The notes: a model not told the origin generated them from the sequence alone. 26,319 nucleotides of DNA from JBBPYC01 sp038200275 (GCA_038200275.1 JBBPYC010000101.1:1-26319); one strand, 5' to 3'; shown: positions 1 to 7,667, counted from the stretch's first letter. A program made the numbers and translations.

Positions 1-419
1 CGCCAGCTCGTGGCCTCCAACCGCGTGCTCAGCGCGTTCGACACGCTGACCCCCACGCCGTGCAACCCGCCGGAAAAACTGTAAGCCCCGCCCGCACCCT
101 TGTCGAACTTGCCACCCGCATGCAGCCGCGTGAACACGAGTTCCAGCACCGGCGCGTCTTCCTCGGCATGCCGGCCGAACGGAATGCCGCGGCCGTCGTC
201 CTCCACGCTGACCGAGCCGTCGCTGTGCAGCGTGACGCGAATTTTCTTGCCGTGCCCCGCCAGCGCCTCGTCGGCCGCGTTGTCGAGCACCTCCTGCACG
301 ATGTGCAGCGGGTTGTCGGTGCGCGTGTACATGCCGGGGCGCTGACGCACCGGCTCCAGGCCTTTCAAGATGCGGATCGACTGTTCGGAGTAGACGGAAG
401 GAGATTTGACGGCTGCCAT
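1..419 (-). CDS. parE: DNA topoisomerase IV subunit B, N-terminal part (partial)
   Basis: ParE is the ATPase subunit of topoisomerase IV, which with ParC unlinks daughter chromosomes. Only the first 139 codons are present; the gene runs off the left edge. The protein begins MAAVKSPSVYSEQSIRILKG and shows the GHKL ATPase landmarks: GLEPVRQRPGMYT, the NAADEALAG helix with the Mg-binding Asn and catalytic Glu region, EDDGRGIPFG, and the lid motif GGLHGVGVSVSNALS. ParE is preferred over GyrB because the start is short and the 'VRQRPGMYTRTDNPLHIVQEVLDNAADEAL' region reads like beta-proteobacterial ParE. A TACAAT hexamer lies 9-14 bases upstream of the ATG (428-433, minus strand), but no matching -35 and no clear Shine-Dalgarno are visible. 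It diverges from the acyl carrier protein operon at 618. Confidence 0.93.
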   Translation of the reverse strand, partial: MAAVKSPSVYSEQSIRILKGLEPVRQRPGMYTRTDNPLHIVQEVLDNAADEALAGHGKKIRVTLHSDGSVSVEDDGRGIPFGRHAEEDAPVLELVFTRLHAGGKFDKGAGGAYSFSGGLHGVGVSVSNALSTRLEATSW

Positions 420-617
420 GCGCGGCAATTGTAGGGTGGAGACGATTTGGGACTGTGTTTTTCCACAAGGGTCGAGCGGCCGCCAAAGGGGAACGCGCGC
501 GCTACACAGCCCATCGGCCCGGTGCGACGTGCTAACTCATAATCGGTTTGAAAAACGAGCGCCGAATCTGCTGGCCAGGATGACCTGCCCATTACGTAGC
601 AAGTACTCAGCAAGAAC

Positions 618-887
618 ATGCCCAGCCTTCAACACAGCGACACCTTTTTTTCCACCCTGCGACTAAAGATCCAGGAACTGAGCGGCCAAGCCGCCGCGAG
701 GATCGAGCCCGACGATGCGTTGCTGGCCAGCGGACTGATCGACTCGATGATGGTGCTGGACCTGATCGCGTTCGTCGAGGCTCAGTGGCTCATCGCGGTC
801 GATCCGATGGATCTGAGCGCCGACAATTTCGGCTCCATGCGCGGCATCCAGCGTTACGTTCACGACAAGCTCGAGGCGTCGGCCTGA
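618..887 (+). CDS. Acyl carrier protein, DltC-like
   Basis: An 89-residue acyl carrier protein. The 4'-phosphopantetheine attachment site is visible as LLASGLIDSMMVLDLI, with Ser43 as the expected modified residue; hydrophobic helices flank it as in DltC and PCP/ACP folds. It is the first gene of an operon whose next genes are an SGNH transferase, an MBOAT acyltransferase and a DltX-like microprotein, so its likely job is to carry an activated acyl or aminoacyl group as a thioester to the MBOAT at the inner membrane. No ligase gene (DltA-like) lies upstream: the next gene on that side is parE, on the other strand. The ATG at 618 has only a weak ribosome-binding site (AGCAAG). Which acyl group it carries cannot be read from the sequence. 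Confidence 0.9.
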   Translation: MPSLQHSDTFFSTLRLKIQELSGQAAARIEPDDALLASGLIDSMMVLDLIAFVEAQWLIAVDPMDLSADNFGSMRGIQRYVHDKLEASA

Positions 888-921
888 GCTTATTCAGGCA
901 TCCGATCCGGCAACGACCGTG

Positions 922-2004
922 ATGACCGCGACCGCGCCGCTGACTTGGCGCGAGTGGGCCCTCGCGCTGGTGCTTAGCGCATGCATGGTCGCTGGAACGT
1001 GCGCCGCCTTTTCGGCCGGCAGTCCTTGGGCGTTGAGGCAGGTCGAATGGCTTGAACTGCTCGACGCCGGCACGCCCTCCGATGTGTCGCGCGCCGCCGT
1101 ACAGGTGCTGGCCGGCGTGGCGGACCAAGCCGATATCGTGGTGCTTGGCGATTCCGCGATTCGCGAAGCGTTGCAGCCCGATGCAACACTGACAGCGGCG
1201 CTCGTACGCCGCGGCCTGCAGCGGAGCACGGTGGTCACGCTCACATCGTCAGCGCAGTTGCCGCCCGACGCGCTTTATCTGGTGCGCATGATGAAGGTGC
1301 GCGCTGGCCAGCTGTTCATCCTGCCGCTTGGTTTTTCAGCGTGGCGGATCGGCGATCTGTTCGGCGTCATGGCGGCGGGGAGCTACCTGGGGTTGCCTGG
1401 GCTGACGCCGGGCGAGCCGAGTGTGCTGCGGCAGCCGCTGCAAGACCGGCTGGAGTGGTGGCGACTGGCGTGGCACAGGGTCCGCGACACGTTGCGCTGG
1501 CGCACGGTCGATCCGTTGCAGCGTTGGGTTCGGCGGGCGCTCTATGGGATGCCGGGTGAGTCGCCCACCGGCTATCACTTCAATCTCGATGCCGATTCCA
1601 AAGGTGCGGGCTTCATTGACCAACAGCGCCGAGTGGCGCAACAAGAGATCAACCGAAATTTCGAGCGCAACCTCGCGTTGATGGAAGCAGCGCTCGACGA
1701 GCTGGTGCAACTGATCCAACGCCAAGGAGGCCGTATCGTATTGGCCACCACGCCGAACGCAGATGAAGCGCTGGCGTTGGCCAATCCGGGGCCGGCAAGG
1801 AAGTTTCAGCAGATCGTCGACCGGCTGCGCAGCCGCTACCAATTGGTTCACATCAGCCTGGATGCCGGCATCGCGTGGTCGGCTGATGACCGCGGCGACC
1901 TCACGCACCTTGGCCCGCGCGGTCGCGCCAAGTGGTCACGGGCGCTGGTGGACTGGCTTGCGGCCGATCACGCGAGCCGCAGCGCATCCAGACCGCCGCC
2001 ATGA
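922..2004 (+). CDS. Membrane-anchored SGNH acyltransferase, DltD-like
   Basis: A 360-residue protein with one N-terminal membrane segment (about residues 12-33, WALALVLSACMVAG...) and a periplasmic SGNH-hydrolase-like domain. VVLGDSAIRE carries the candidate nucleophile Ser78, and the C-terminal DLTHLGPRGRAKWS carries the candidate Asp326/His329 pair. DltD and AlgJ/AlgX-type proteins have this architecture and pass an acyl group from a membrane intermediate to an envelope polymer. A GTG lies one codon upstream at 919; the ATG at 922 is preferred. The gene's stop overlaps the start of the MBOAT gene (ATGA, 2001-2004), which indicates translational coupling. The acceptor polymer is unknown, and sequence identity to true DltD looks low, so the assignment rests on motifs and gene order. 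Confidence 0.8.
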   Translation: MTATAPLTWREWALALVLSACMVAGTCAAFSAGSPWALRQVEWLELLDAGTPSDVSRAAVQVLAGVADQADIVVLGDSAIREALQPDATLTAALVRRGLQRSTVVTLTSSAQLPPDALYLVRMMKVRAGQLFILPLGFSAWRIGDLFGVMAAGSYLGLPGLTPGEPSVLRQPLQDRLEWWRLAWHRVRDTLRWRTVDPLQRWVRRALYGMPGESPTGYHFNLDADSKGAGFIDQQRRVAQQEINRNFERNLALMEAALDELVQLIQRQGGRIVLATTPNADEALALANPGPARKFQQIVDRLRSRYQLVHISLDAGIAWSADDRGDLTHLGPRGRAKWSRALVDWLAADHASRSASRPPP

Positions 2005-3203
2005 ACATGCCGCTGGTGCTGGCTTCGATCGTTGCCGTCACGCTCCTGCTGTACCACGGGACCGGCCACCCGAGCCGCACCATTCGCGCCGCACTGCTCG
2101 CCAGCAGTGGGGTCGCACTGCTGACGGCGCTGTGCTGGGCCCTGTTGCCGAACGGCCACGCCGCGCTGTTGGTGCTGATACTGCTGCTCAATGCGGCAAT
2201 CGGTTTGCACCTTGCCCGGCGGCAACTGGTGCGGCGGTCGCGCTTCGGCCTGCTGCTGGCAGCCGTCGTGGCGTTTGCGTTCTACGGCGCGGTCTTCGGC
2301 GTGTTCTCGCATGGCCAAGCCGCCAAAGGCGGTGCTTCGCTTGCAATTCCGATCAGCCTCGGCTTCTTTTCACTGCGCCAGATTCACTTGGTCTACGAGT
2401 GCTATCGGCGCGGCGTCAAGACCATGGGCTGGCTCGACTGGTGCGCCTACTTGTTCTTTATACCGACCCTGATCGCTGGCCCGCTCGAGCGGTTGGGCTC
2501 GTTTCAGCGCCAGCTTGCGGCGGGGCCCGGACGGCCACAGTTCAACGCTGCTGCCACTTTGCTGGTCAGCGGCGCTTTCAAAAAAATCGTGATCGCTGAT
2601 TTTGTGCTGGCCGCGTTGCTGCCGCCGGCGGCCACGGTGCAAGCTGGCTTCGAGGGCCTGGCCTGGGCTGTGCTGGTGTTTGCCTGCGCGATGCGCCTGT
2701 TGCACCTCTACTTCGACTTCGCCGGCTACACCGACATGGCACGCGGCGTCGGCCGATTGTTCGGCTTCGACTTGACGATCAACTTCGATCGCCCGCTGCT
2801 GCGGCCGACGCTGGCGCAATTCTGGCGCGGCTGGCACATCAGCCTGTCGGCGTTCATGCGCGATTACGTCTACCTGCCGCTGCTTGCGCAAACGCGCAAA
2901 CCCGCACTCGCGATCACGGCGTCGATGCTGGCGATCGGGCTGTGGCACGGCGTGCAGCCGGGCTGGATGCTTTGGGCGCTGCATCACGCACTTGGCTTGG
3001 TCGTGCTGGCGCGTCTGCAACGCGGCTGGCTCGCATGGCCGGCCTTTCAGCGTTGGCGTGCCAGCCCACCATGGTTTGCGCTGTCGCTGCTGACCACCTG
3101 GCTGTATCTGGCGGCTGGCAGCGCCTTCATCTGGCAGCCGGCCGATCCGGCCCTTGGGCTTGCGATCTACGCCAGGTTCTGGACGTTGGGAGCGTGGCCA
3201 TGA
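2001..3203 (+). CDS. MBOAT family O-acyltransferase, DltB-like
   Basis: A 400-residue polytopic membrane protein of the MBOAT family, the type that moves acyl groups from a cytoplasmic carrier across the membrane (DltB, AlgI, PatA). Family landmarks seen: LIAGPLERLGSF (158-168), LYFDFAGYTDMARGVGRLFG (236-255), FWRGWHISLSAFMRDYVYLPL (274-294), and the catalytic-histidine motif GLWHG with His316. The start is set at 2001 because it makes an ATGA overlap with the SGNH gene; an in-frame codon at 1932 would overlap that gene by more than 70 bases. Its own stop overlaps the next start in the same way (ATGA, 3200-3203). It does not itself end in an F-x-Y-x-x-F/Y motif; that motif is on the downstream microprotein, as in Gram-positive dlt operons. 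Confidence 0.92.
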   Translation: MNMPLVLASIVAVTLLLYHGTGHPSRTIRAALLASSGVALLTALCWALLPNGHAALLVLILLLNAAIGLHLARRQLVRRSRFGLLLAAVVAFAFYGAVFGVFSHGQAAKGGASLAIPISLGFFSLRQIHLVYECYRRGVKTMGWLDWCAYLFFIPTLIAGPLERLGSFQRQLAAGPGRPQFNAAATLLVSGAFKKIVIADFVLAALLPPAATVQAGFEGLAWAVLVFACAMRLLHLYFDFAGYTDMARGVGRLFGFDLTINFDRPLLRPTLAQFWRGWHISLSAFMRDYVYLPLLAQTRKPALAITASMLAIGLWHGVQPGWMLWALHHALGLVVLARLQRGWLAWPAFQRWRASPPWFALSLLTTWLYLAAGSAFIWQPADPALGLAIYARFWTLGAWP

Positions 3204-3328
3204 AGCGGGGCAAACAGGGCAAACGCATGCGCGCGTGGCTCAGGATCGCGGCGCTGGCCCTCATGCTGGCATTGCTGCTGCTGGTGGCCGGCGGCCAGGG
3301 TCTGCATTTCGTCTACCAAGGCTACTGA
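3200..3328 (+). CDS. DltX-like transmembrane microprotein with C-terminal FVYQGY
   Basis: A 42-residue protein in an ATGA overlap with the MBOAT gene. It has a basic N-terminus (MKRGKQGKRMRAWLR), one membrane helix (about residues 15-31, IAALALMLALLLLVAGG), and ends HFVYQGY, so the tail should lie on the outer face of the membrane. This is the layout of DltX, whose C-terminal hexapeptide (F-x-Y-x-x-F/Y; FIYNEF in firmicutes, from memory) accepts the acyl group from the MBOAT on its Tyr and hands it to DltD. By that analogy Tyr39 would be the acyl-bearing residue. Size, topology, coupling and motif all agree, although such a short protein cannot be assigned by similarity alone. No terminator is obvious in the 17 bases before the convergent gene. 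Confidence 0.82.
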   Translation: MKRGKQGKRMRAWLRIAALALMLALLLLVAGGQGLHFVYQGY

Positions 3329-3345
3329 CTGGCAAGGCGGGCGTG

Positions 3346-4956
3346 TCAGCCGCCGGCCACCGCACCATCGCGGCGTGGATCCGCAGCGCCAATCCAGCCA
3401 CCGGGGCCTGCCGCCAGCAGGCTGGCGCCGCCGAACATCAGGTGGCTGCCGAACGGCGTCGACGCTGGCAGGAAGCGCTCGGTCTGCACGATCCGATGCC
3501 CCATCGCCGCAAGTTCGGCGCCGACGGCTTCGGCCAGCGCCGGCTCCAGCAGCAGCGCGTCTTCTTCGGCTGCCAGGCGCCAGCGTGCAGCGTGCAGCAC
3601 CGCTTGCGGCGTCTGCCCGTGATCCAGCGCGTGGCCCAGGAACTGGACGTGCGCCTGCGGTTGCATGTTCCAGCCCATCAGGCCGAAACTCAAGGTTGGC
3701 GCCCCGTCGCGCGTGACCAGCGCAGGACAGTTCGAGTGCAACGGCAGCTTGCCCGGCGCATAGCCGTTCGGGTGGCTCGGGTCCGGATGGAACGCAGAAG
3801 CGCGGTTCTGCAACGCGATGCCGGTGCCGGGCACCAGCACGCCAGAGCCGAACCCGGGGCCGCTCGACTGGATATAGGACACCACCATGCCGTCTGCGTC
3901 CGCCGTCGTCAGGTAGCTGGTGCCGCCCGATGCAACCGGTTGGGCGTTGCCTCCCTGCGCAGCACGACGTGGATCGATGCGTGCAGCCAGCCGGTCTACC
4001 CGCTCCGACGCAAGCAGCTCAGCGGCTGTTTGCGTCATGGCAGCCGGGTCGGCCACGTGCTGCTCGGTGACCTGGAACGCAAGCCGCATGGCCTCGATCT
4101 GCAGATGCACCCAGGGCGCGCTTGCGGCAGGCCCGCACGGCGCTTCGAACCGGTCCAGGATGGCCAGTGCCAACAGCGCAGCGATGCCCTGGCTGTTCGG
4201 CGGCATCTCATGCACCAGCGCCTCGCGATAGCGCAGTGTCAGCGGCGCGACCCAGGCGCAGCGGTGATCAAGCAGATCCTGCCGACCGAGATGGCCACCC
4301 GTGGTCTGCGCGTGGCGCACCATCGCCTCAGCCAGCGCGCCGTCGTACAACGCCTGCCCGCCGGACTCGGCCAGCAGGCGCAGCGACTGTGCCAACTGCG
4401 GCAGTCGCACCCAGGCGCCCGGCTCCGGTCCGCGCGGCCAATCGGCGTAGTAGCAGGCCAGCACGTCGGGGCAACTCCGGTACAGTGCCCGCAAACCGCG
4501 CCAGACGCGCGACACCACCGGCGTCACCGCATAGCCGTGCTCGGCCAGGTCAATCGCTGGCTCAAGCATGTCGGCCCACGGCAGCCGGCCGAAGCGCCGT
4601 GACAGCTCGATCCAGCCCGAGACCGCGCCTGGCACCGTCACGCCGGGCCAGCCCAAAGACGGCACCGGTCCGCCTGCGTAGCCCGGGATGGGTGTCAGCG
4701 GCGACCGGCCGCTCGCATTCAACGCGTGCACTTCTCCCCCCTGCCAGACCAGCGCGAACGCGTCGGAACCCAGGCCTGAGCTGACTGGCTCCAGCACCAT
4801 CAACGCCGCTGCGGTCGCGATCGCGGCATCGACCGCGTTGCCGCCGCGCTGCATGATCTCCAACCCCACACCCGCCGCCTGGGGCTGTGCTGCGACCACG
4901 ATCCGGCGCGTGGCGGACGAGTGCGGCGGCGGGCTGGTGGTGGGCGTTGCAAACAT
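3346..4956 (-). CDS. Gamma-glutamyltransferase family protein (Ntn hydrolase proenzyme)
   Basis: A 536-residue member of the gamma-glutamyltranspeptidase family. These are made as a precursor that cuts itself before a Thr, which becomes the N-terminal nucleophile of the small subunit. The expected cut is before Thr346 in VASGGTSYLTTADADGMVVS. The start of the large subunit has the family pattern VVAAQPQAAGVGLEIMQRGGNAVDAAIA (20-47) and the Gly-rich GLGSDAFALVW (61-71); the small subunit has SSGPGFGSGV (364-373). There is no signal peptide, so it should be cytoplasmic, like the YwrD branch of the family rather than periplasmic GGT. Likely roles are hydrolysis of glutathione or other gamma-glutamyl amides, or acylase-type chemistry; the substrate is open. 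It converges on the acylation operon and diverges from the MFS gene. Confidence 0.88.
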   Translation of the reverse strand: MFATPTTSPPPHSSATRRIVVAAQPQAAGVGLEIMQRGGNAVDAAIATAAALMVLEPVSSGLGSDAFALVWQGGEVHALNASGRSPLTPIPGYAGGPVPSLGWPGVTVPGAVSGWIELSRRFGRLPWADMLEPAIDLAEHGYAVTPVVSRVWRGLRALYRSCPDVLACYYADWPRGPEPGAWVRLPQLAQSLRLLAESGGQALYDGALAEAMVRHAQTTGGHLGRQDLLDHRCAWVAPLTLRYREALVHEMPPNSQGIAALLALAILDRFEAPCGPAASAPWVHLQIEAMRLAFQVTEQHVADPAAMTQTAAELLASERVDRLAARIDPRRAAQGGNAQPVASGGTSYLTTADADGMVVSYIQSSGPGFGSGVLVPGTGIALQNRASAFHPDPSHPNGYAPGKLPLHSNCPALVTRDGAPTLSFGLMGWNMQPQAHVQFLGHALDHGQTPQAVLHAARWRLAAEEDALLLEPALAEAVGAELAAMGHRIVQTERFLPASTPFGSHLMFGGASLLAAGPGGWIGAADPRRDGAVAGG

Positions 4957-5334
4957 GGGTCATGTCTCGATTCGGTGTGGTCGGGTTGCAGGGATTCCTG
5001 GCGACGCAGCGCGTTCATTGGCATGCGCCCGGCGGGCCGCCGAAGGTTGGCATACCGACCCAGGCTGATGTCGATGACTCTGACATAGGCCCAGCCGAGC
5101 CGCAAACGGCTGCTGGGTCGCACCCACATCACGGCGCTGGCGCGATGCGCCGATACGCATGTGCCTGGCTCGCCCAACACAGGCCAAAGCAATCGAGGTC
5201 GCCAATGCGTCTGGTTAATGGGACCAAAGCGCCGCGTTGCGCACTGCACCGCGACGCCGGGTCTTGAGAAGATGCCGGATCGAACCACAACGGGCCTGAT
5301 CGCTCAGACCAGCCATCGGCTTTACAGTCGGGCC
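4957..5334. other. Divergent intergenic region with a hairpin
   Basis: 378 bases between the divergent GGT-family and MFS genes, so it should hold both promoters. I see no gene: open frames here lack recognisable motifs and only extend the flanking genes. The one structure is an inverted repeat at 5090-5117: CCCAGC, a two-base bulge, AGCCG, a CAAA loop, then CGGCT and GCTGGG, an 11-pair stem without a T-tract. It may be an mRNA leader hairpin or an operator; nothing in the sequence decides. Confidence 0.4.
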
Positions 5335-6564
5335 ATGCACGCCACCAGCCATCCTCTGCCATCGACCGCGTTGTCGGCCAACCGGGTCCTGCTCTGCGGC
5401 GCGCTGGTGCTTACGCTGTCGATGGGCATCCGGCACGGCTTCGGCTTGTGGCTGCAACCGATCACGCAGGCACAGGGCTGGAGCCGCGAGACGTTTGCGT
5501 TCGCGCTGGCCATCCAGAACCTGTCCTGGGGCGTGCTCGCGATCTTCGCAGGCATGGCCGCCGATCGGTTTGGCGCGTTCCGGGTACTGCTGGCGGGCGC
5601 GGTGTTCTACGCGTTGGGCCTGGCCGGCATGGCGCTGTCGGTGCATGGCTGGTCGTTCGTGCTGACCACCGGCGTGTTGATCGGGATTGCGCAGGCCGGC
5701 ACCACTTACGCCGTGGTGTACGGTGTGCTCGGCCGCAACGTGCCGACCGAAAAACGCTCGATGGCGATGGGCATCGTGGCAGCGGCCGGATCGTTCGGCC
5801 AGTTTCTGATGGTGCCGGTCGAAGGGCTGCTGATCGACCGCCTGGGCTGGCAGAACGCGTTGCTGCTGCTGGCCGCCGCGGTGCTGTTGATCATGCCGAT
5901 TGCGATGTTCCTGCGCGAACCCGCAGTGGCTGCGGGTGCCGCCTCGCGCAGCCAGACGATTGGCCAGGCGTTTGGTGAAGCGATGCGCTACCGCAGTTTT
6001 CAGCTGCTGATGGCGGGCTACTTTGTCTGCGGCTTCCAGGTCGTGTTCATCGGCGTGCATATGCCGAGCTATCTGCGCGACCACGGCCTCGCGCCGCAAG
6101 TGGCCAGCTATGCGTTGGCGCTGATCGGGCTGTTCAATGTGTTCGGCACCTATGGGGCCGGCCTGCTGGGACAGCGATTCCTGAAGAAAAACATCCTGGT
6201 GTTCATCTACCTGGCGCGCGCCGTGGTGATCGGTGTGTTCCTGCTCGCGCCGCTGACGCCGGCCAGCGTCTATCTGTTCTCCGGCGTGATGGGGCTGCTA
6301 TGGCTGTCGACGGTGCCGGTCACGAATGCGGCGATCGCCCAGATCTTCGGTGTCGCACACCTGTCGATGCTGTCAGGCTTCGTGTTTTTCAGCCACCAGA
6401 TCGGCTCGTTTCTGGGGGTCTGGCTGGGGGGATTCTTGTACGACCGCACCGGCAACTACGATGTGGTCTGGATCATTGCGATGGTGCTCGGTGTGGCGGC
6501 GGCGTTGATCAACCTTCCGGTGCGCGAAACGCCGATCCCACGCGCCGTGCTGCAAGGAGCGTGA
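5335..6564 (+). CDS. MFS transporter, monocarboxylate-type
   Basis: A 409-residue major facilitator superfamily permease with about 12 hydrophobic helices. The N-terminal segment RHGFGLWLQPITQAQGWSRETFAFALAIQNL and the loop 2-3 motif GMAADRFGAFRVLL (G-x-x-x-D-R-x-G type) are typical of the subgroup annotated as monocarboxylate or oxalate/formate-like transporters in Burkholderiales. The repeated loop signature in the second half is seen as GLLGQRFLKKN. The ATG at 5335 begins a short cytoplasmic lead (MHATSHPLPSTALSANR) before helix 1; an in-frame upstream ATG at 5161 would add 58 residues without membrane or family character and is rejected. The substrate is not readable. A small membrane protein follows 5 bases after the stop. 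Confidence 0.88.
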   Translation: MHATSHPLPSTALSANRVLLCGALVLTLSMGIRHGFGLWLQPITQAQGWSRETFAFALAIQNLSWGVLAIFAGMAADRFGAFRVLLAGAVFYALGLAGMALSVHGWSFVLTTGVLIGIAQAGTTYAVVYGVLGRNVPTEKRSMAMGIVAAAGSFGQFLMVPVEGLLIDRLGWQNALLLLAAAVLLIMPIAMFLREPAVAAGAASRSQTIGQAFGEAMRYRSFQLLMAGYFVCGFQVVFIGVHMPSYLRDHGLAPQVASYALALIGLFNVFGTYGAGLLGQRFLKKNILVFIYLARAVVIGVFLLAPLTPASVYLFSGVMGLLWLSTVPVTNAAIAQIFGVAHLSMLSGFVFFSHQIGSFLGVWLGGFLYDRTGNYDVVWIIAMVLGVAAALINLPVRETPIPRAVLQGA

Positions 6565-6569
6565 CCTTC

Positions 6570-6698
6570 ATGACACGGCAAACTCGAAAGGCGCTGATCT
6601 GGTCGGCCGTGCTGGCTGTGCTGGGCGGCGTCTTCATGCTCTATCTGCAGCCTGAGATGATGCGCACGATGGCGGATCAGATCTGGGCTTGTTTCTAA
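6570..6698 (+). CDS. Small single-pass membrane protein downstream of the MFS gene
   Basis: A 42-residue ORF, MTRQTRKALIWSAVLAVLGG followed by a short hydrophilic tail ending ADQIWACF. It has a basic N-terminus and one membrane helix (about residues 8-25). An AAGGAG sequence at the end of the MFS gene lies about 10 bases before its ATG, and only 5 bases separate the two genes, so they should be co-transcribed. I recall similar short proteins ending in 'DQxWACF' next to transporters in related bacteria, but cannot name a family. It could be an accessory subunit of the transporter or an independent small protein. Confidence 0.6.
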   Translation: MTRQTRKALIWSAVLAVLGGVFMLYLQPEMMRTMADQIWACF

Positions 6699-6754
6699 GC
6701 TTTTTCGGCTCTACGCGCTGGTCCAGCAATGATTTTTTGCTATCGGAATAGTAG
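6697..6754. repeat. Comamonadaceae-type intergenic palindromic repeat, copy 1
   Basis: The stretch AAGCTTTTTCGGCTCTACGC and its continuation through GCTGGTCCAGC...GCTATCGGAATAGTAG aligns with copy 3 at 23601-23660: both share AAG-T5/6, GGCTCT, GCGCT-GT--AGC and GCTATC in the same order. It overlaps the stop of the small membrane protein and ends just before the methyltransferase. I recognise the layout as the short imperfect palindrome scattered in Comamonadaceae genomes; the exact boundaries are approximate. Confidence 0.55.
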
Positions 6755-6793
6755 TTTTCCTTGGCGGGTTGGCACGACGACGAGGCACCTGCT

Positions 6794-7375
6794 TTGAGCG
6801 CGTCCGCGCAACCGTCGCCGGAGCTGGCCGCAACGCATGCGAGCCTGCGCCCCTCCGCCTGGGTCACCCGCTTTGGAGCTCTAGTGCCAAGCGGCGGCGC
6901 CGTGATCGATGTGGCCTGCGGCTCCGGGCGACATCTGCGCTGGTTTGCAGAGCGTGGGCATCCAGTTGTTGGCGTCGACCGTGCGGATGCGGCGGTGGCG
7001 GCGTGCAGCAATCTGGGTGAGGTAATTCAAGCCGACGTTGAAAACGGTCCGTGGCCCTTCGCCGGCCGATGCTTTGCGGTGGTGGTCGTCACCAACTACC
7101 TGTGGCGGCCACTGCTGCCGACATTGATCGCCAGTGTCGCGCCAGGCGGCATGCTGATCTACGAAACCTTCGCCGCCGGCAATGAGGCGATCGGCAAGCC
7201 GTCGAACCCGGACTTTTTGCTGCGCCCGGCCGAGTTGCTGGCCGCGTGCGCCGAACTGCGCGTGATTGCTTACGAAAACGGTTTCCTGAGCGATCCGCCA
7301 CGCTTCGTGCAGCGGATTGCCGCGGTGCGCGAGCCGACGCAATCGGCCGGTGAAGTGGTCCGCTGGCCGCTTTGA
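6794..7375 (+). CDS. Class I SAM-dependent methyltransferase
   Basis: A methyltransferase of about 193 residues with a Rossmann-like SAM-binding fold. Motif I is AVIDVACGSGRHLRWF (about 36-51), followed by the acidic end of strand 2 in VVGVDRAD, a motif II region QADVENGPWPF, motif III VVVVTNYLWRPLLPTL and GGMLIYETFAAGNE. This pattern is typical of methyltransferases annotated next to housekeeping genes in Burkholderiales; the substrate is unknown. The start is uncertain: there is no ATG. A TTG at 6794 has GAGG eight bases upstream and is preferred; a TTG at 6761 would add 11 residues but lacks a clear ribosome-binding site. Confidence 0.82.
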   Translation: MSASAQPSPELAATHASLRPSAWVTRFGALVPSGGAVIDVACGSGRHLRWFAERGHPVVGVDRADAAVAACSNLGEVIQADVENGPWPFAGRCFAVVVVTNYLWRPLLPTLIASVAPGGMLIYETFAAGNEAIGKPSNPDFLLRPAELLAACAELRVIAYENGFLSDPPRFVQRIAAVREPTQSAGEVVRWPL

Positions 7376-7415
7376 GCCATACCGTTTGGTCGGCATTTCG
7401 AGGACCTTGATTCGC

Positions 7416-7652
7416 ATGGCTTACAAACCCACGGGCTACGCCAGCGCTGCGCCTTACCTGGTCGTCCGGGATGCGAACCGGACGTTGGCCTTTGTCGAAG
7501 CGCTGGTCGGTGCGCAGCGGCTACGCGTCACCCCGCGTGAAAACAGCCAAGGCATCGCGCACGCCGAAGCGCGAATTGATGACACCGTGATCCCCGGCAA
7601 GACGACGCATAGCCGACTTGGGGCACCTTGCGCTTCTCCCGGCACCAAGTGA
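7416..7652 (+). pseudogene. Truncated VOC/glyoxalase-domain (PhnB-like) remnant
   Basis: The first 59 residues, MAYKPTGYASAAPYLVVRDA through AHAEARIDDTVI, read as the first beta-alpha-beta unit of a PhnB/YdcE-type vicinal oxygen chelate protein (typical start 'YKP.GY.S..PYL.V.DA...'). After DDTVI the frame continues with 19 unrelated residues (PGKTTHSRLGAPCASPGTK) and stops, where an intact family member would continue with 'MMAD' and a second unit of some 80 residues. The rest of the domain is missing before lolA, so this is probably a gene remnant rather than a working protein. It begins 40 bases after the methyltransferase, with CGAGGA as a possible ribosome-binding site. Confidence 0.65.
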
Positions 7653-7667
7653 ACCGCGAAAAGGGCC

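Noticed and set aside
3154..4602. Long plus-strand open frame opposite the GGT-family gene
   Set aside because: Arg/Gln/Ala-rich translation without domains; it mirrors a high-GC gene on the other strand, which has clear family motifs.
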